This document shows, piece by piece, positions 9,408-17,617 of a stretch of 64,000 bases of DNA (its first letter is position 1; every line of letters begins with the position of its first letter). This DNA is from Pseudomonas yamanorum. GTDB taxonomy: Bacteria; Pseudomonadota; Gammaproteobacteria; Pseudomonadales; Pseudomonadaceae. The stretch spans positions 1 to 64,000 of the forward strand of contig NZ_JACARE010000018.1 of assembly GCF_013386765.1 (NCBI RefSeq). The letters are read 5' to 3'. A program made the position numbers and the translations under genes. The notes under the pieces are model-generated. The model saw only the letters and a list, made by a program, of their open reading frames with translations, ran no database searches and was not told the DNA's origin.

Positions 9408-9602
9408 ATGAAGACCCAAGCCCAGCACCGCCCTCTATTGATACGACTGCTGCGGCGCACGGCCTTGGCACTCGCCCGCTGGGAGCAACGTGCCCGTACA
9501 CGCAGGTTGCTGGCTCAACTGGACCCGCGGGAATTATCTGACGCAGGCATCAGCCACGGCGACCGAGTAGCCGAGCTATCCAAATGGTTCTGGAACGAGT
9601 AA
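9408..9602 (+). CDS. DUF1127 micro-protein 2
   Basis: A 64-residue Arg-rich protein with the DUF1127 pattern RRLLAQLDPRELSDAGIS and a C-terminal ELSKWFWNE. It is a paralogue of the 71-residue protein at 8929: the AQL/ARLD..L.DAGIS core and ELSK.FW ending match. It starts at ATG 9408 with GAAAGG about 10 bases upstream (9393-9398). Function unknown; shared upstream motifs suggest co-regulation with the first copy. Confidence 0.85.
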   Translation: MKTQAQHRPLLIRLLRRTALALARWEQRARTRRLLAQLDPRELSDAGISHGDRVAELSKWFWNE

Positions 9603-9756
9603 TCACCAGGGAGTGACTATCCGAACGGATAAACGGCGGCTTAATATCCGACTACCACGTGGCGAACCCTGTAGAACGGGCGTCTGATGCCCATGGTCCC
9701 GCTGATCAAGTAGCGGCTTTGTGCCACCTTTATTCGTTCATTTACAGGAGTCACCC

Positions 9757-10077
9757 ATGTCCCGTCTTCGCCTGCTGAGCACCGCAGCCCTGCTGACCCT
9801 GGCTGCCAATGCCAACGCCTCAAGCCTGATCGTGACCACGGATTCGATCGTCGGCGCCCTGAAAGCCACCTCCGATGCGACCTCCGATGCCACGTCCTCA
9901 CTGCGCGACAACAAAGTTGTACGTGCCGCCCGTGATGATGCTGCCAGCTTTGTCGCCAGCGAAGGCGCGATCCGCGGCGTGAAGCTGGAAAGCGCCTTGG
10001 CCCAAATCCGCCAACAAGCTCCACAACTGAATACCGCGACTGACGCTCAACTGGCCCAGGCGATCCTGGCCATCTGA
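9757..10077 (+). CDS. Exported DUF2388 protein 1
   Basis: A 106-residue protein with a cleavable signal peptide (LSTAALLTLAANANA, cleavage after about residue 21), so the mature product is periplasmic or secreted. The DUF2388 core reads RAARDDAASFVASEGAIRG..LESAL. I chose ATG 9757 because ACAGGAG lies 6 bases upstream. It is the first of three tandem paralogues (9757, 10184, 10519) leading into a DUF4105 gene. The family has no assigned function. Confidence 0.85.
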   Translation: MSRLRLLSTAALLTLAANANASSLIVTTDSIVGALKATSDATSDATSSLRDNKVVRAARDDAASFVASEGAIRGVKLESALAQIRQQAPQLNTATDAQLAQAILAI

Positions 10078-10183
10078 CCGCAGACAGGGAAGACGGGAAT
10101 GCCAGCGCTTGATGGATCCCCAGCGCTGGCTCTCGCCCGGGCATTGCGCTAGCCTTGGCGCTCGCTTCCAGTTGTCGAGTCCC

Positions 10184-10492
10184 ATGGCTTTTTCTTACCG
10201 CCTGTTGATCGCTCCCGTCGTGTTTTGCACCTGCTGGTCCACGCAAGCTCCGGCCTTTGACCTGTCCACCCAGAGCCTCGTTGTCAGTGCGTATGCCACC
10301 AGCAAAGTGACCTCCGCGCCGTTCGACCATAAACTGATACTGGCCGCCCAGGATGACGCTGCCGCTTTCATTGCCACTGACGGCCAATGGCGGGGAGCCC
10401 GGCTGGAATCAGCGCTGGATTACCTGCGGCACCACCAGCCAAAACTTAACGCCAGTGACCTTGAACTGGCTCAAGCAATTCTCGTCCAATAA
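10184..10492 (+). CDS. Exported DUF2388 protein 2
   Basis: A 102-residue paralogue of the flanking genes, with a hydrophobic leader (FSYRLLIAPVVFCTCW) followed by the DUF2388 core LAAQDDAAAFIATDGQWRG..LESAL. The most divergent of the three. An in-frame upstream start exists at 10109, but the ATG at 10184 gives the signal peptide at the N-terminus as in its siblings. The ribosome site is weak, so the exact start is uncertain. It may be translated from the same message as its neighbours. Confidence 0.75.
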   Translation: MAFSYRLLIAPVVFCTCWSTQAPAFDLSTQSLVVSAYATSKVTSAPFDHKLILAAQDDAAAFIATDGQWRGARLESALDYLRHHQPKLNASDLELAQAILVQ

Positions 10493-10518
10493 TCATCTTT
10501 GTATTTCGGAGTCATTCC

Positions 10519-10839
10519 ATGCGTAGCCCGCTGATCGCCGCTGCTCTCGGCCTGCTGTTGTTGGGCGGTGTTGCCCAGGCACAAACCCTGAAGGCCACCA
10601 GTAACATCATTGTCCGTGCCTCGGCCCGTACCATTGATTTCACGTCGGACACCACCACGTCCATCCGCGACTCCAAAGTCGTGCGCGAAGCCCATGACGA
10701 TGCCGCCAGTTTCGTCGCCAGCAATGGCGAGATTCGCGGCGCCCAACTGGAAGCCGCCTTCGACACCCTGCGAACCCGCGTGCCAGAAGCCCGCGACGCC
10801 AGCGACCAGGTCCTCGCCGAAGCTATCCTCGCACTGTGA
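10519..10839 (+). CDS. Exported DUF2388 protein 3
   Basis: A 106-residue DUF2388 protein with signal peptide (LIAAALGLLLLGGVAQA, cleavage before QTLKA) and the core REAHDDAASFVASNGEIRG..LEAAF. The start ATG 10519 is preceded by TCGGAGT. Its TGA overlaps the GTG start of the DUF4105 gene in the sequence GTGA, so the two are translationally coupled and likely act together in the periplasm. Confidence 0.88.
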   Translation: MRSPLIAAALGLLLLGGVAQAQTLKATSNIIVRASARTIDFTSDTTTSIRDSKVVREAHDDAASFVASNGEIRGAQLEAAFDTLRTRVPEARDASDQVLAEAILAL

Positions 10840-12797
10840 GGCGAATTGCCGCCTGGCTACTGGCCGGCACGCTGCTGCTCGGCGCCAGCGCGGCTCAGGC
10901 CGCCCTGCAACTACGGCTCAAGACTGATGGCTTGAGCCCGGCCCAGCAGCAGGCCAGCCAGGCATTGCTGGATGAGGCGATGCAGGCGTTGCCGCCGCGC
11001 TTCATCGAGCAACTGGACCGGACCATCGACGTCGGCTGGACCGACAAGATGCCCGAAAACGCCTACGGCCAGGCTTCACTGGTGTCGGAACTGGACCTCA
11101 ACAGCAACCTGCTGGAAAGCCTCACCGACGGCAGTGCCGCGACACAAAAGACCAACCGCCCCCATGGCACCGTGCGCCGGGAAATGCTCGCCACCGTGCT
11201 GCATGAACTGACCCACATCTACGACCGCGCCCGCTTGTGGTCCAGCGCCGACCGCACGCTGATCCAGCGTTGCAGCCGCCAGAACAACATCACCGGCCTG
11301 ATCGGCCTGCCCGATCAATGCCGTGGCCAGAACGATCGCCGCTTTACCCTCAGCGATGACCCACGCCTGCTGGACCTTGCCGGCTGGCCGCAATACGTGG
11401 GGCGTCGCGGCGAACGCGAACAGAACAACCACCAAGTCGCCCGCAGCCCGGACATCTACGAAACCACCAGCCCGCTGGAATTCGTCGCGGTCAACATGGA
11501 GTACTTCCTCCTCGACCCGAGCTACGCCTGCCGCCGGCCTTCGCTGTACCGCTATTACAAGGAACACTTTGGCTGGGCACCACCGGCAAAAGACAGCTGC
11601 GCCAAAACCTACGCCTTCCTCAATGCCGGCAACGACTTCGCCAAGACCCCACTGGGCCAGGTCGACCCCGAGCGGGTCTACGAAATCGACTACCTGTTGG
11701 CCGAAGCCAACCAGAACCTGGTAAGCCGCTGGGGCCATAGCATGTTGCGCCTGGTGATCTGCGCCCCAGGCCGGCCACGGGGCCCGGACTGCCGGCTGGA
11801 CCTGGACCAGCACCTGGTTCTGTCCTACCGCGCATTCGTTGGTGACGTACAACTGTCGAGCTGGGACGGCTTGATCGGCAAGTACCCGTCACGGCTGTTC
11901 GTGCTGCCGCTGTCACAGGTCATCGACGAGTACACCAAGACCGAACTGCGTGGCCTGGCGTCGGTGCCGCTGAAGCTGACACGCCAGGAGATCAACGACA
12001 CCGTCGAACACGCCGCCGAGATGCACTGGAGCTACGACGGCAATTACTTCTTCATCTCCAACAACTGCGCGGTGGAGAGCCTGAAGCTGTTACGCAGCGG
12101 CAGCGCCAACCCGCAGCTGACCGGCCTGGACAACATTACGCCCAATGGCCTGCTGGAAGTCCTCAAGGGTAGGGGCCTGGCCGACACCAGCGTGCTGGAT
12201 GACAAAAAACGCGCACTGCGACTGGGCTATCACTTCGACTCCTTCCGCGAGCGTTATCAGGCGATGTTCGAGGTGCTGAAAAAGCGCCTGCCGATCAAAC
12301 AGGCCGAGGTCGAGGATTGGCTGTCATTGAGTGCCGAAGAACGTCGCCCATGGTTTGCCGAAGCAGACCTGCGCACCAGCGCAGCCTTGCTGCTGCTGGA
12401 ACAGGCAAGCTTTCGCAAGCAACTGATGCTGGCCCAGGATGAAGTCAAACAACGCTACCTCGGTGCCCGCGAGCTGAAGAACGGCGGCATGGAAAAGGCC
12501 AACGCGACCTTGCAGCAGATCCTCGCCAACAGCGGCTTCCTCAGCCGCCCGGCAGAGCTGTTGGGCACCAGCGGTTACGGCCTGCCACAGCCAGCGGAAT
12601 CACAGCGCCTGGAATCGGAAAGCGCCGCGCGCCAGAAGCAGTTGCAGTCGCTGACCGGCGACCTGGACAAAGAGGTGAGGGCGCTGCTGGAGCCGTCCCG
12701 CGCAGCGGAGATTGCCGCGTGTGAAGCCAACCTCAAGCAGCTGGGCGAGCACTTGCGGGCGCTGCACAAGGCCTCCGGCGGGTTCGAGTTGCCCTAG
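10836..12797 (+). CDS. Exported DUF4105 (Lnb-N-like) protein with HELTH motif
   Basis: A 653-residue protein starting at GTG 10836, coupled to the DUF2388 gene by a 4-base GTGA overlap. A signal peptide (residues 1-23, AAWLLAGTLLLGASAAQA) exports it. Residues about 20-280 carry a zinc-metallopeptidase-like HELTH motif at 123-127. Residues about 290-430 form the DUF4105 domain, with GHSMLRL around His301 and SNNCAVESLKLL around Cys411, a His..Cys order like LRAT/NlpC-type circularly permuted papain folds. A long helical C-terminal part follows. It may process or bind envelope components; no substrate is known. Its stop codon overlaps that of the opposite GFA gene within CTAG. Confidence 0.82.
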   Translation: MRRIAAWLLAGTLLLGASAAQAALQLRLKTDGLSPAQQQASQALLDEAMQALPPRFIEQLDRTIDVGWTDKMPENAYGQASLVSELDLNSNLLESLTDGSAATQKTNRPHGTVRREMLATVLHELTHIYDRARLWSSADRTLIQRCSRQNNITGLIGLPDQCRGQNDRRFTLSDDPRLLDLAGWPQYVGRRGEREQNNHQVARSPDIYETTSPLEFVAVNMEYFLLDPSYACRRPSLYRYYKEHFGWAPPAKDSCAKTYAFLNAGNDFAKTPLGQVDPERVYEIDYLLAEANQNLVSRWGHSMLRLVICAPGRPRGPDCRLDLDQHLVLSYRAFVGDVQLSSWDGLIGKYPSRLFVLPLSQVIDEYTKTELRGLASVPLKLTRQEINDTVEHAAEMHWSYDGNYFFISNNCAVESLKLLRSGSANPQLTGLDNITPNGLLEVLKGRGLADTSVLDDKKRALRLGYHFDSFRERYQAMFEVLKKRLPIKQAEVEDWLSLSAEERRPWFAEADLRTSAALLLLEQASFRKQLMLAQDEVKQRYLGARELKNGGMEKANATLQQILANSGFLSRPAELLGTSGYGLPQPAESQRLESESAARQKQLQSLTGDLDKEVRALLEPSRAAEIAACEANLKQLGEHLRALHKASGGFELP

Positions 12798-13195
12798 AGC
12801 GTTTCCCCATCCTCTTGCGGTAACTGTTCATCCAGGTGCAACCAAGGCAGTCGGCTCTCTACCCAGATATGCCGATCTGCCGGGGCCAACTCCGGGTGAT
12901 CCAGGGTCGCGATGGTCACATCGATACTCTCGGGACTCAGACGAGTCTCCAACGCCAGGTGCGCCCCACAGTTCGAACAGAAATACCGCACGCACGTCGA
13001 TGACGATTCGTACTGCGCCGGTGTTCCCGCCATCCACGCAAACGCGGGCCGGGGCAGGGTGATCCAGGTGATCACCAGCCCACCGCTGACCCGACGACAA
13101 ATCGAACAGTGGCAGTGGGCAACATCCACCAATGCCCCGCTGAACTGATAACGCACCCGGCCGCAATGGCAGCCTCCCTGGTGTTGCTCATGCAT
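12794..13195 (-). CDS. GFA-family zinc protein
   Basis: A 133-residue protein of the glutathione-dependent formaldehyde-activating enzyme/centromere protein V fold. The zinc ligands are visible as GGCHCG near the N-terminus, HCHCSICR about 20 residues later and CSNCGAHL at mid-length. I chose ATG 13195 because GGGAGG ends 6 bases upstream; the longer ORF uses a TTG inside this spacing. Most GFA proteins are not true formaldehyde-activating enzymes, so only the fold is claimed. The gene is convergent with the DUF4105 gene and shares a CTAG with its stop. Confidence 0.85.
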   Translation of the reverse strand: MHEQHQGGCHCGRVRYQFSGALVDVAHCHCSICRRVSGGLVITWITLPRPAFAWMAGTPAQYESSSTCVRYFCSNCGAHLALETRLSPESIDVTIATLDHPELAPADRHIWVESRLPWLHLDEQLPQEDGETL

Positions 13196-13466
13196 ACGCA
13201 ACCTCCCACGCCTCTATTTCATATAAGACCGATCGTCACTCAACGTAGCCTGTTTCTTAACCGAAAGCTGGCTGAAAGCTTCCGGGACTAGGATCGCCCA
13301 CCACTACCGGCAACAGACCGGTTGTTAACAACAACAATGGTGATTCCCGATGTCCGCTCGTACCCGCCTGTTTGCCCCGACTCCACCCGTACGCCTCGTG
13401 CCTTTCGTTCTGCGCTGACCCAACCGGTTCGCCATTCCCTAGCCGCGCTACGCCTGGAGTATTCCT

Positions 13467-14774
13467 ATGCTGACTTTCCTTGGCTTTGCCATGGTCATCA
13501 CGTTCATGTTCCTGATCATGACCAAGCGCCTGTCTGCGCTGATAGCCCTGATCATCGTGCCGATCCTGTTCGCGCTGTTCGGCGGCTTTGCGCCGAAGAT
13601 CGGCCCGATGATGCTCGAAGGCATCACCAAGCTCGCGCCCACCGGCGTGATGCTGATGTTCGCCATCCTCTATTTCGCCTTGATGATCGACTCCGGGCTG
13701 TTCGACCCGGCGGTGCGCAAGATCCTCAAGCTGGTCAAGGGCGACCCGCTGAAGGTCTCGGTCGGCACCGCCGTACTGGCCCTGGTGGTCTCGCTGGACG
13801 GTGACGGTGCCACCACCTACATGATCTGCGTGGCCGCCATGCTGCCGTTGTACAAACGCATCGGCATGAGCCCACGGATCATGGCCGGCCTGATCATCCT
13901 GGCCGGCGGCGTGATGAACATGACGCCATGGGGCGGCCCGACCGCCCGTGCCGCCAGTGCGCTGCATGTAGACCCCTCGGACATTTTCGTACCGATGATC
14001 CCGGCGATGCTGGCCGGCGTGGTTGCCATCCTGGTGATTGCCTACATGTACGGCAAGCGCGAACGTGCGCGCCTCGGTGAACTACACCTGCACGGTGACG
14101 AAATTGACCACAGCGAAATCAGCGTTTCGCAGTACCCGGACGCCCGCCGTCCGAAGCTGATCTGGTTCAACGGCGCCCTGACGCTGGCCCTGATGTGCAC
14201 CCTGATCGCCGGCCTGCTGCCGCTGCCCGTGCTGTTCATGGTGGCCTTCAGTATCGCGATGATCGTCAACTACCCGTGCCTGCAAATGCAGAAAGACCGC
14301 GTCGCCGCCCACGCCGGCAGCGTATTGGCGGTGGTCGGGTTGATCTTCGCCGCCGGTATCTTCACCGGCATCCTGTCCGGCACCGGCATGGTCGATGCCA
14401 TGTCCAAGAGCCTGCTGGCGGTCATCCCCGACGCCCTCGGCCCTTACCTGGCCGTGATCACCGCACTGGTGAGCATGCCGTTCACGTTCTTCATGTCCAA
14501 CGATGCGTTCTACTACGGCGTACTTCCCGTACTGGCCGAGGCCGCCAGCCACTATGGCATCACCGCCGTGGAAATGGCCCGCGCCTCAATCGTTGGCCAG
14601 CCCGTGCACTTGTTGAGCCCATTGGTTCCATCGACCTACTTGTTGGTGGCATTGGCGGGTATCGAATTTGGCGATCACCAGCGCTTCACCCTCAAGTGGG
14701 CGGTACTGGTGTGCCTGTGCATAATGGTCGCCGCATTGCTGATGGGGATTTTTCCGCTGTTCAGCACTCTATAA
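13467..14774 (+). CDS. CitMHS-family citrate-metal:proton symporter
   Basis: A 435-residue inner-membrane transporter with about 12 hydrophobic segments. Hallmarks of the CitMHS family are the SLDGDGATTYMI motif near residue 110, the GGVMNMTPWGGPTARAA loop, and MSNDAFYYGVLPV near residue 345. Such transporters import citrate complexed with Mg2+ or Ca2+. The 271-base upstream region has only a possible 22-codon leader ORF (13350) and no regulator next to it. ATG 13467 is the only start that keeps the first helix intact. Confidence 0.9.
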   Translation: MLTFLGFAMVITFMFLIMTKRLSALIALIIVPILFALFGGFAPKIGPMMLEGITKLAPTGVMLMFAILYFALMIDSGLFDPAVRKILKLVKGDPLKVSVGTAVLALVVSLDGDGATTYMICVAAMLPLYKRIGMSPRIMAGLIILAGGVMNMTPWGGPTARAASALHVDPSDIFVPMIPAMLAGVVAILVIAYMYGKRERARLGELHLHGDEIDHSEISVSQYPDARRPKLIWFNGALTLALMCTLIAGLLPLPVLFMVAFSIAMIVNYPCLQMQKDRVAAHAGSVLAVVGLIFAAGIFTGILSGTGMVDAMSKSLLAVIPDALGPYLAVITALVSMPFTFFMSNDAFYYGVLPVLAEAASHYGITAVEMARASIVGQPVHLLSPLVPSTYLLVALAGIEFGDHQRFTLKWAVLVCLCIMVAALLMGIFPLFSTL

Positions 14775-14785
14775 TCGTACAACCC

Positions 14786-14814
14786 ACCGCGCTGGCTCTT
14801 AAGGCTCGCGCGGT
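14786..14814 (+). terminator. Hairpin between citrate transporter and TerC gene
   Basis: Arms ACCGCGC (14786-14792) and GCGCGGT (14808-14814) form a GC-rich stem 12 bases after the transporter stop. No T-run follows, so it is a weak or attenuating hairpin rather than a certain terminator. Confidence 0.45.
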
Positions 14815-14839
14815 CTAACACTTGTTCAAAGGAATACAC

Positions 14840-15607
14840 ATGGAATGGCTGACCAATCCGGAAATCTGGATTGCTTTCTTCACCCTGACGGCCCTCGAGA
14901 TCGTCCTGGGCATCGATAACATCATCATGATTTCGATCCTGGTCAGCCGCATGCCCAAGCACATGCAGGCGCGTACCCGGATCTTCGGCCTGGCCCTGGC
15001 CATGGTCACGCGGATCCTGTTGCTGCTGTCGATTACCTGGGTGATGCGCCTCACCGACGATCTGTTCGTGGTGTTCGGCCAAGGCATTTCGGGCCGCGAC
15101 CTGATCCTGTTCTTCGGTGGCCTGTTCCTGCTGTGGAAAAGCTCCCAGGAGATGTACCACGCGCTGGAAGGTGAAGACGAAACCCACGACGAGCCAAAAG
15201 GCGCCGGTGGCAAGTTCATCTACACCATCATCCAGATCGCTATCATCGATATCGTCTTCTCCCTGGACTCGGTGATTACCGCCGTCGGTATGGTTTCCCA
15301 CGTACCGGTAATGGTGGCCGCAATCATCGTCGCCGTGCTGGTGATGATGCTGGCCGCTGGCACCATCAGCGACTTCATCGACAAACACCCGTCGCTGAAG
15401 ATGCTGGCGCTGTCGTTCCTGCTGGTGGTGGGTACCGTGCTGATCGCCGAAGCCTTCGATGTTCACGTGCCAAAAGGCTACGTTTACTTCGCCATGGCGT
15501 TCTCCCTGGCGGTGGAAGCGGTGAACATCAAGATGCGCACCGCCATCGCGAAAAAGAAGAAACAGCAGGACCCTGTGAAACTACGCAAGGACATTCCGGG
15601 TCAATAA
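14840..15607 (+). CDS. TerC-family membrane protein
   Basis: A 255-residue integral membrane protein of the TerC/YgaP-like family with seven hydrophobic segments. The family motif LEIVLGIDNIIMISIL is near residues 19-34, repeated as IDIVFSLDSVITAVG in the second half; the two Asp-containing helices are characteristic. A basic KKKK tail ends the protein. Members are linked to metal (Mn) efflux and secreted-enzyme metalation; the substrate here is unknown. ATG 14840 follows AAAGGA. No yybP-like riboswitch fits in the short upstream gap. Confidence 0.88.
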   Translation: MEWLTNPEIWIAFFTLTALEIVLGIDNIIMISILVSRMPKHMQARTRIFGLALAMVTRILLLLSITWVMRLTDDLFVVFGQGISGRDLILFFGGLFLLWKSSQEMYHALEGEDETHDEPKGAGGKFIYTIIQIAIIDIVFSLDSVITAVGMVSHVPVMVAAIIVAVLVMMLAAGTISDFIDKHPSLKMLALSFLLVVGTVLIAEAFDVHVPKGYVYFAMAFSLAVEAVNIKMRTAIAKKKKQQDPVKLRKDIPGQ

Positions 15608-15623
15608 ATCTGCGCTGAACACA

Positions 15624-15723
15624 TGTAGGAGCGAGCTTGCTCGCGAAAAACGTCAACGATCACGCGTGCTGTCTGGTTAAACGCGGTGTCCTGGGGGTTT
15701 TCGCGAGCAAGCTCGCTCCTACA
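15624..15723. repeat. REPIN, GTAGGAGCGAGC type
   Basis: Two inverted REP units, TGTAGGAGCGAGCTTGCTCG.. from 15624 and its complement ending ..CTCCTACA at 15723, flank about 48 bases. This is a typical REP doublet of fluorescent pseudomonads, lying in the gap after the TerC gene. Confidence 0.9.
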
Positions 15724-15901
15724 GTCGTTTTTGTCATCTGCAAAAAACTGATTTCATGACAGTTTTGTTTCAATCCCGACTTTAGCTATGCGATGCTGGC
15801 GCAGAGCCCATTCGCCAACTACAGCTTAAGTACAAGACGTAGAACGGCACGCGGCAATTCTTATTTGCTCTTTTTGAGCTAACCCACACGGGGGGCCGAG
15901 C

Positions 15902-17560
15902 ATGCTGACCTTGCTCAATCTGCTTTCCGCCGTGACCCTGCTTATCTGGGGCACGCACATCGTCCGTACCGGCATCCTGCGGGTCTACGGTTCCAACTTG
16001 CGCCAGGTCATCGGGCAGAACATGTCCAAGCGCTGGCTGGCGTTTATCGCCGGCATCCTGGTAACGGCCATGGTGCAAAGCAGCAACGCCACGGCGATGC
16101 TGGTGACCTCGTTTGTCGGCCAAGGCCTGATGGGCCTGATGCCCGCCCTGGCGACCATGCTCGGTGCCGACGTCGGTACTGCGTTGATGGCCCGGGTGCT
16201 GACCTTTGACCTGTCGTGGCTGTCGCCGCTGCTGATTTTTCTCGGGGTGATTTTCTTCCTGTCGCGCAAACAGACGCGCGCCGGGCAGATGGGCCGTGTC
16301 GGGATCGGCCTCGGGCTGATCATCCTGGCGCTGCAATTGATCGTCGAAGCCGCAGGCCCCATTACCCATGCGCAGGGCGTCAAAGTCCTGTTTGCCTCGC
16401 TGACCGGCGATATCCTGCTCGACGCCCTGGTCGGCGCACTGTTCGCGATGATTTCCTACTCCAGCCTGGCCGCTGTCCTGCTGACCGCGACCCTGGCCGG
16501 TGCCGGCGTGATCGGCCTGCACGTGGCCATCGGCCTGGTGATCGGCGCCAACATCGGCAGCGGCGTGCTGGCCTTCCTCAGCACCAGCATGCAAAACGCC
16601 GCCGGCCGCCAGGTGGCCCTGGGCAGCTTGTTGTACAAATTGATCGGCTTGCTGCTGATCATTCCGGTCCTGGACCCCTTGGTCGGGTGGATGGACAACC
16701 TGGACTACAGCGCCCAAGGCATGGTGATCACCTTCCACCTGCTCTATAACGTCATCCGTTGCCTGATCCTGCTGCCCACCATCGGCCCAATGTCGCGCTT
16801 GTGCGCCTGGCTGCTGCCGGAGCGCGAAGAGGTCAACGGCCTGGCCAAGCCCCGCCACCTGGACTTGGCGGCGCTCGCCACGCCAAGCCTGGCACTGGCC
16901 AACGCCGCCCGTGAAACCCTGCGCCTGGGCGACTTGATCGACAATATGCTGACCTCGATGCTGGAAGTGCTGCGGGGCAAGCAGACCGCCATCACCCAGG
17001 AAATGCGCAGCCTGAGCGACGACGTTGAAGCGCTGTACAGCGCGATCAAACTCTACCTCGCACAAATGCCCCGGGAAGACCTCAGCGAGCAGGACAGCCG
17101 ACGCTGGGCCGAAATCATCGAGCTGTCGATCAACCTGAAACTGGCCGGCGACCTGATCGAGCGCATGCTGCGCAAGGTCCAGCAGCAAAAAACCTCCCAG
17201 CGCCGCTCGTTCTCCGAAGTCGGCCTGGAAGAGCTCGCGGGCCTGCAAACCCAGTTGATCGCCAACCTGCGACTGGGCCTGTCGGTGTTCCTCAGCGCCG
17301 ACCCGGAAAGCGCCCGACAGTTGCTGCGGGAAAAACGTCGCTTTCGCGCCCAGGAGCGTCGCCTGGCCCACGCCCACGTCAGCCGCTTGCAACGTAAAAT
17401 CGTACAGAGCCTGGAGACCAGTTCCCTGCACCTCGAGCTGATTGCCGACATGAAGCGCCTCAACTCGCTGTTCTGCAGCAGCGCGTATGTGGTGCTGGAA
17501 ACCGCCGATACCGGCGCCCTCTCGGCGGACGATATTGCCGACATCACCCATTCGCCCTGA
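15902..17560 (+). CDS. Na+/phosphate cotransporter family protein with PhoU-like tail
   Basis: A 552-residue protein. The N-terminal about 310 residues are membrane segments with two Na/Pi-cotransporter II repeats. The first carries the signature QSSNATAML (near residue 60); the second is degenerate (SYSSLAAVLL near 185). The C-terminal about 200 residues are helical and PhoU-like. Members import or export phosphate with Na+. ATG 15902 follows a GGGGGG tract. It stands 57 bases before the M16 peptidase gene, so the two may be co-transcribed. Confidence 0.88.
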   Translation: MLTLLNLLSAVTLLIWGTHIVRTGILRVYGSNLRQVIGQNMSKRWLAFIAGILVTAMVQSSNATAMLVTSFVGQGLMGLMPALATMLGADVGTALMARVLTFDLSWLSPLLIFLGVIFFLSRKQTRAGQMGRVGIGLGLIILALQLIVEAAGPITHAQGVKVLFASLTGDILLDALVGALFAMISYSSLAAVLLTATLAGAGVIGLHVAIGLVIGANIGSGVLAFLSTSMQNAAGRQVALGSLLYKLIGLLLIIPVLDPLVGWMDNLDYSAQGMVITFHLLYNVIRCLILLPTIGPMSRLCAWLLPEREEVNGLAKPRHLDLAALATPSLALANAARETLRLGDLIDNMLTSMLEVLRGKQTAITQEMRSLSDDVEALYSAIKLYLAQMPREDLSEQDSRRWAEIIELSINLKLAGDLIERMLRKVQQQKTSQRRSFSEVGLEELAGLQTQLIANLRLGLSVFLSADPESARQLLREKRRFRAQERRLAHAHVSRLQRKIVQSLETSSLHLELIADMKRLNSLFCSSAYVVLETADTGALSADDIADITHSP

Positions 17561-17617
17561 ACGTAAGGTGGCGAGCGAAGTCAGTTAACAAGGACCTCAC
17601 TCGCCAGGAAGCTTGTT

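Noticed and set aside
13350..13418. A 22-codon ORF (MSARTRLFAP..) upstream of the citrate transporter.
   Set aside because: A leader peptide is possible but nothing supports translation or attenuation; not called as a gene.
14775..14839. A yybP-type manganese riboswitch before the TerC gene.
   Set aside because: The gap is only 65 bases and holds a simple hairpin; too short for that riboswitch.
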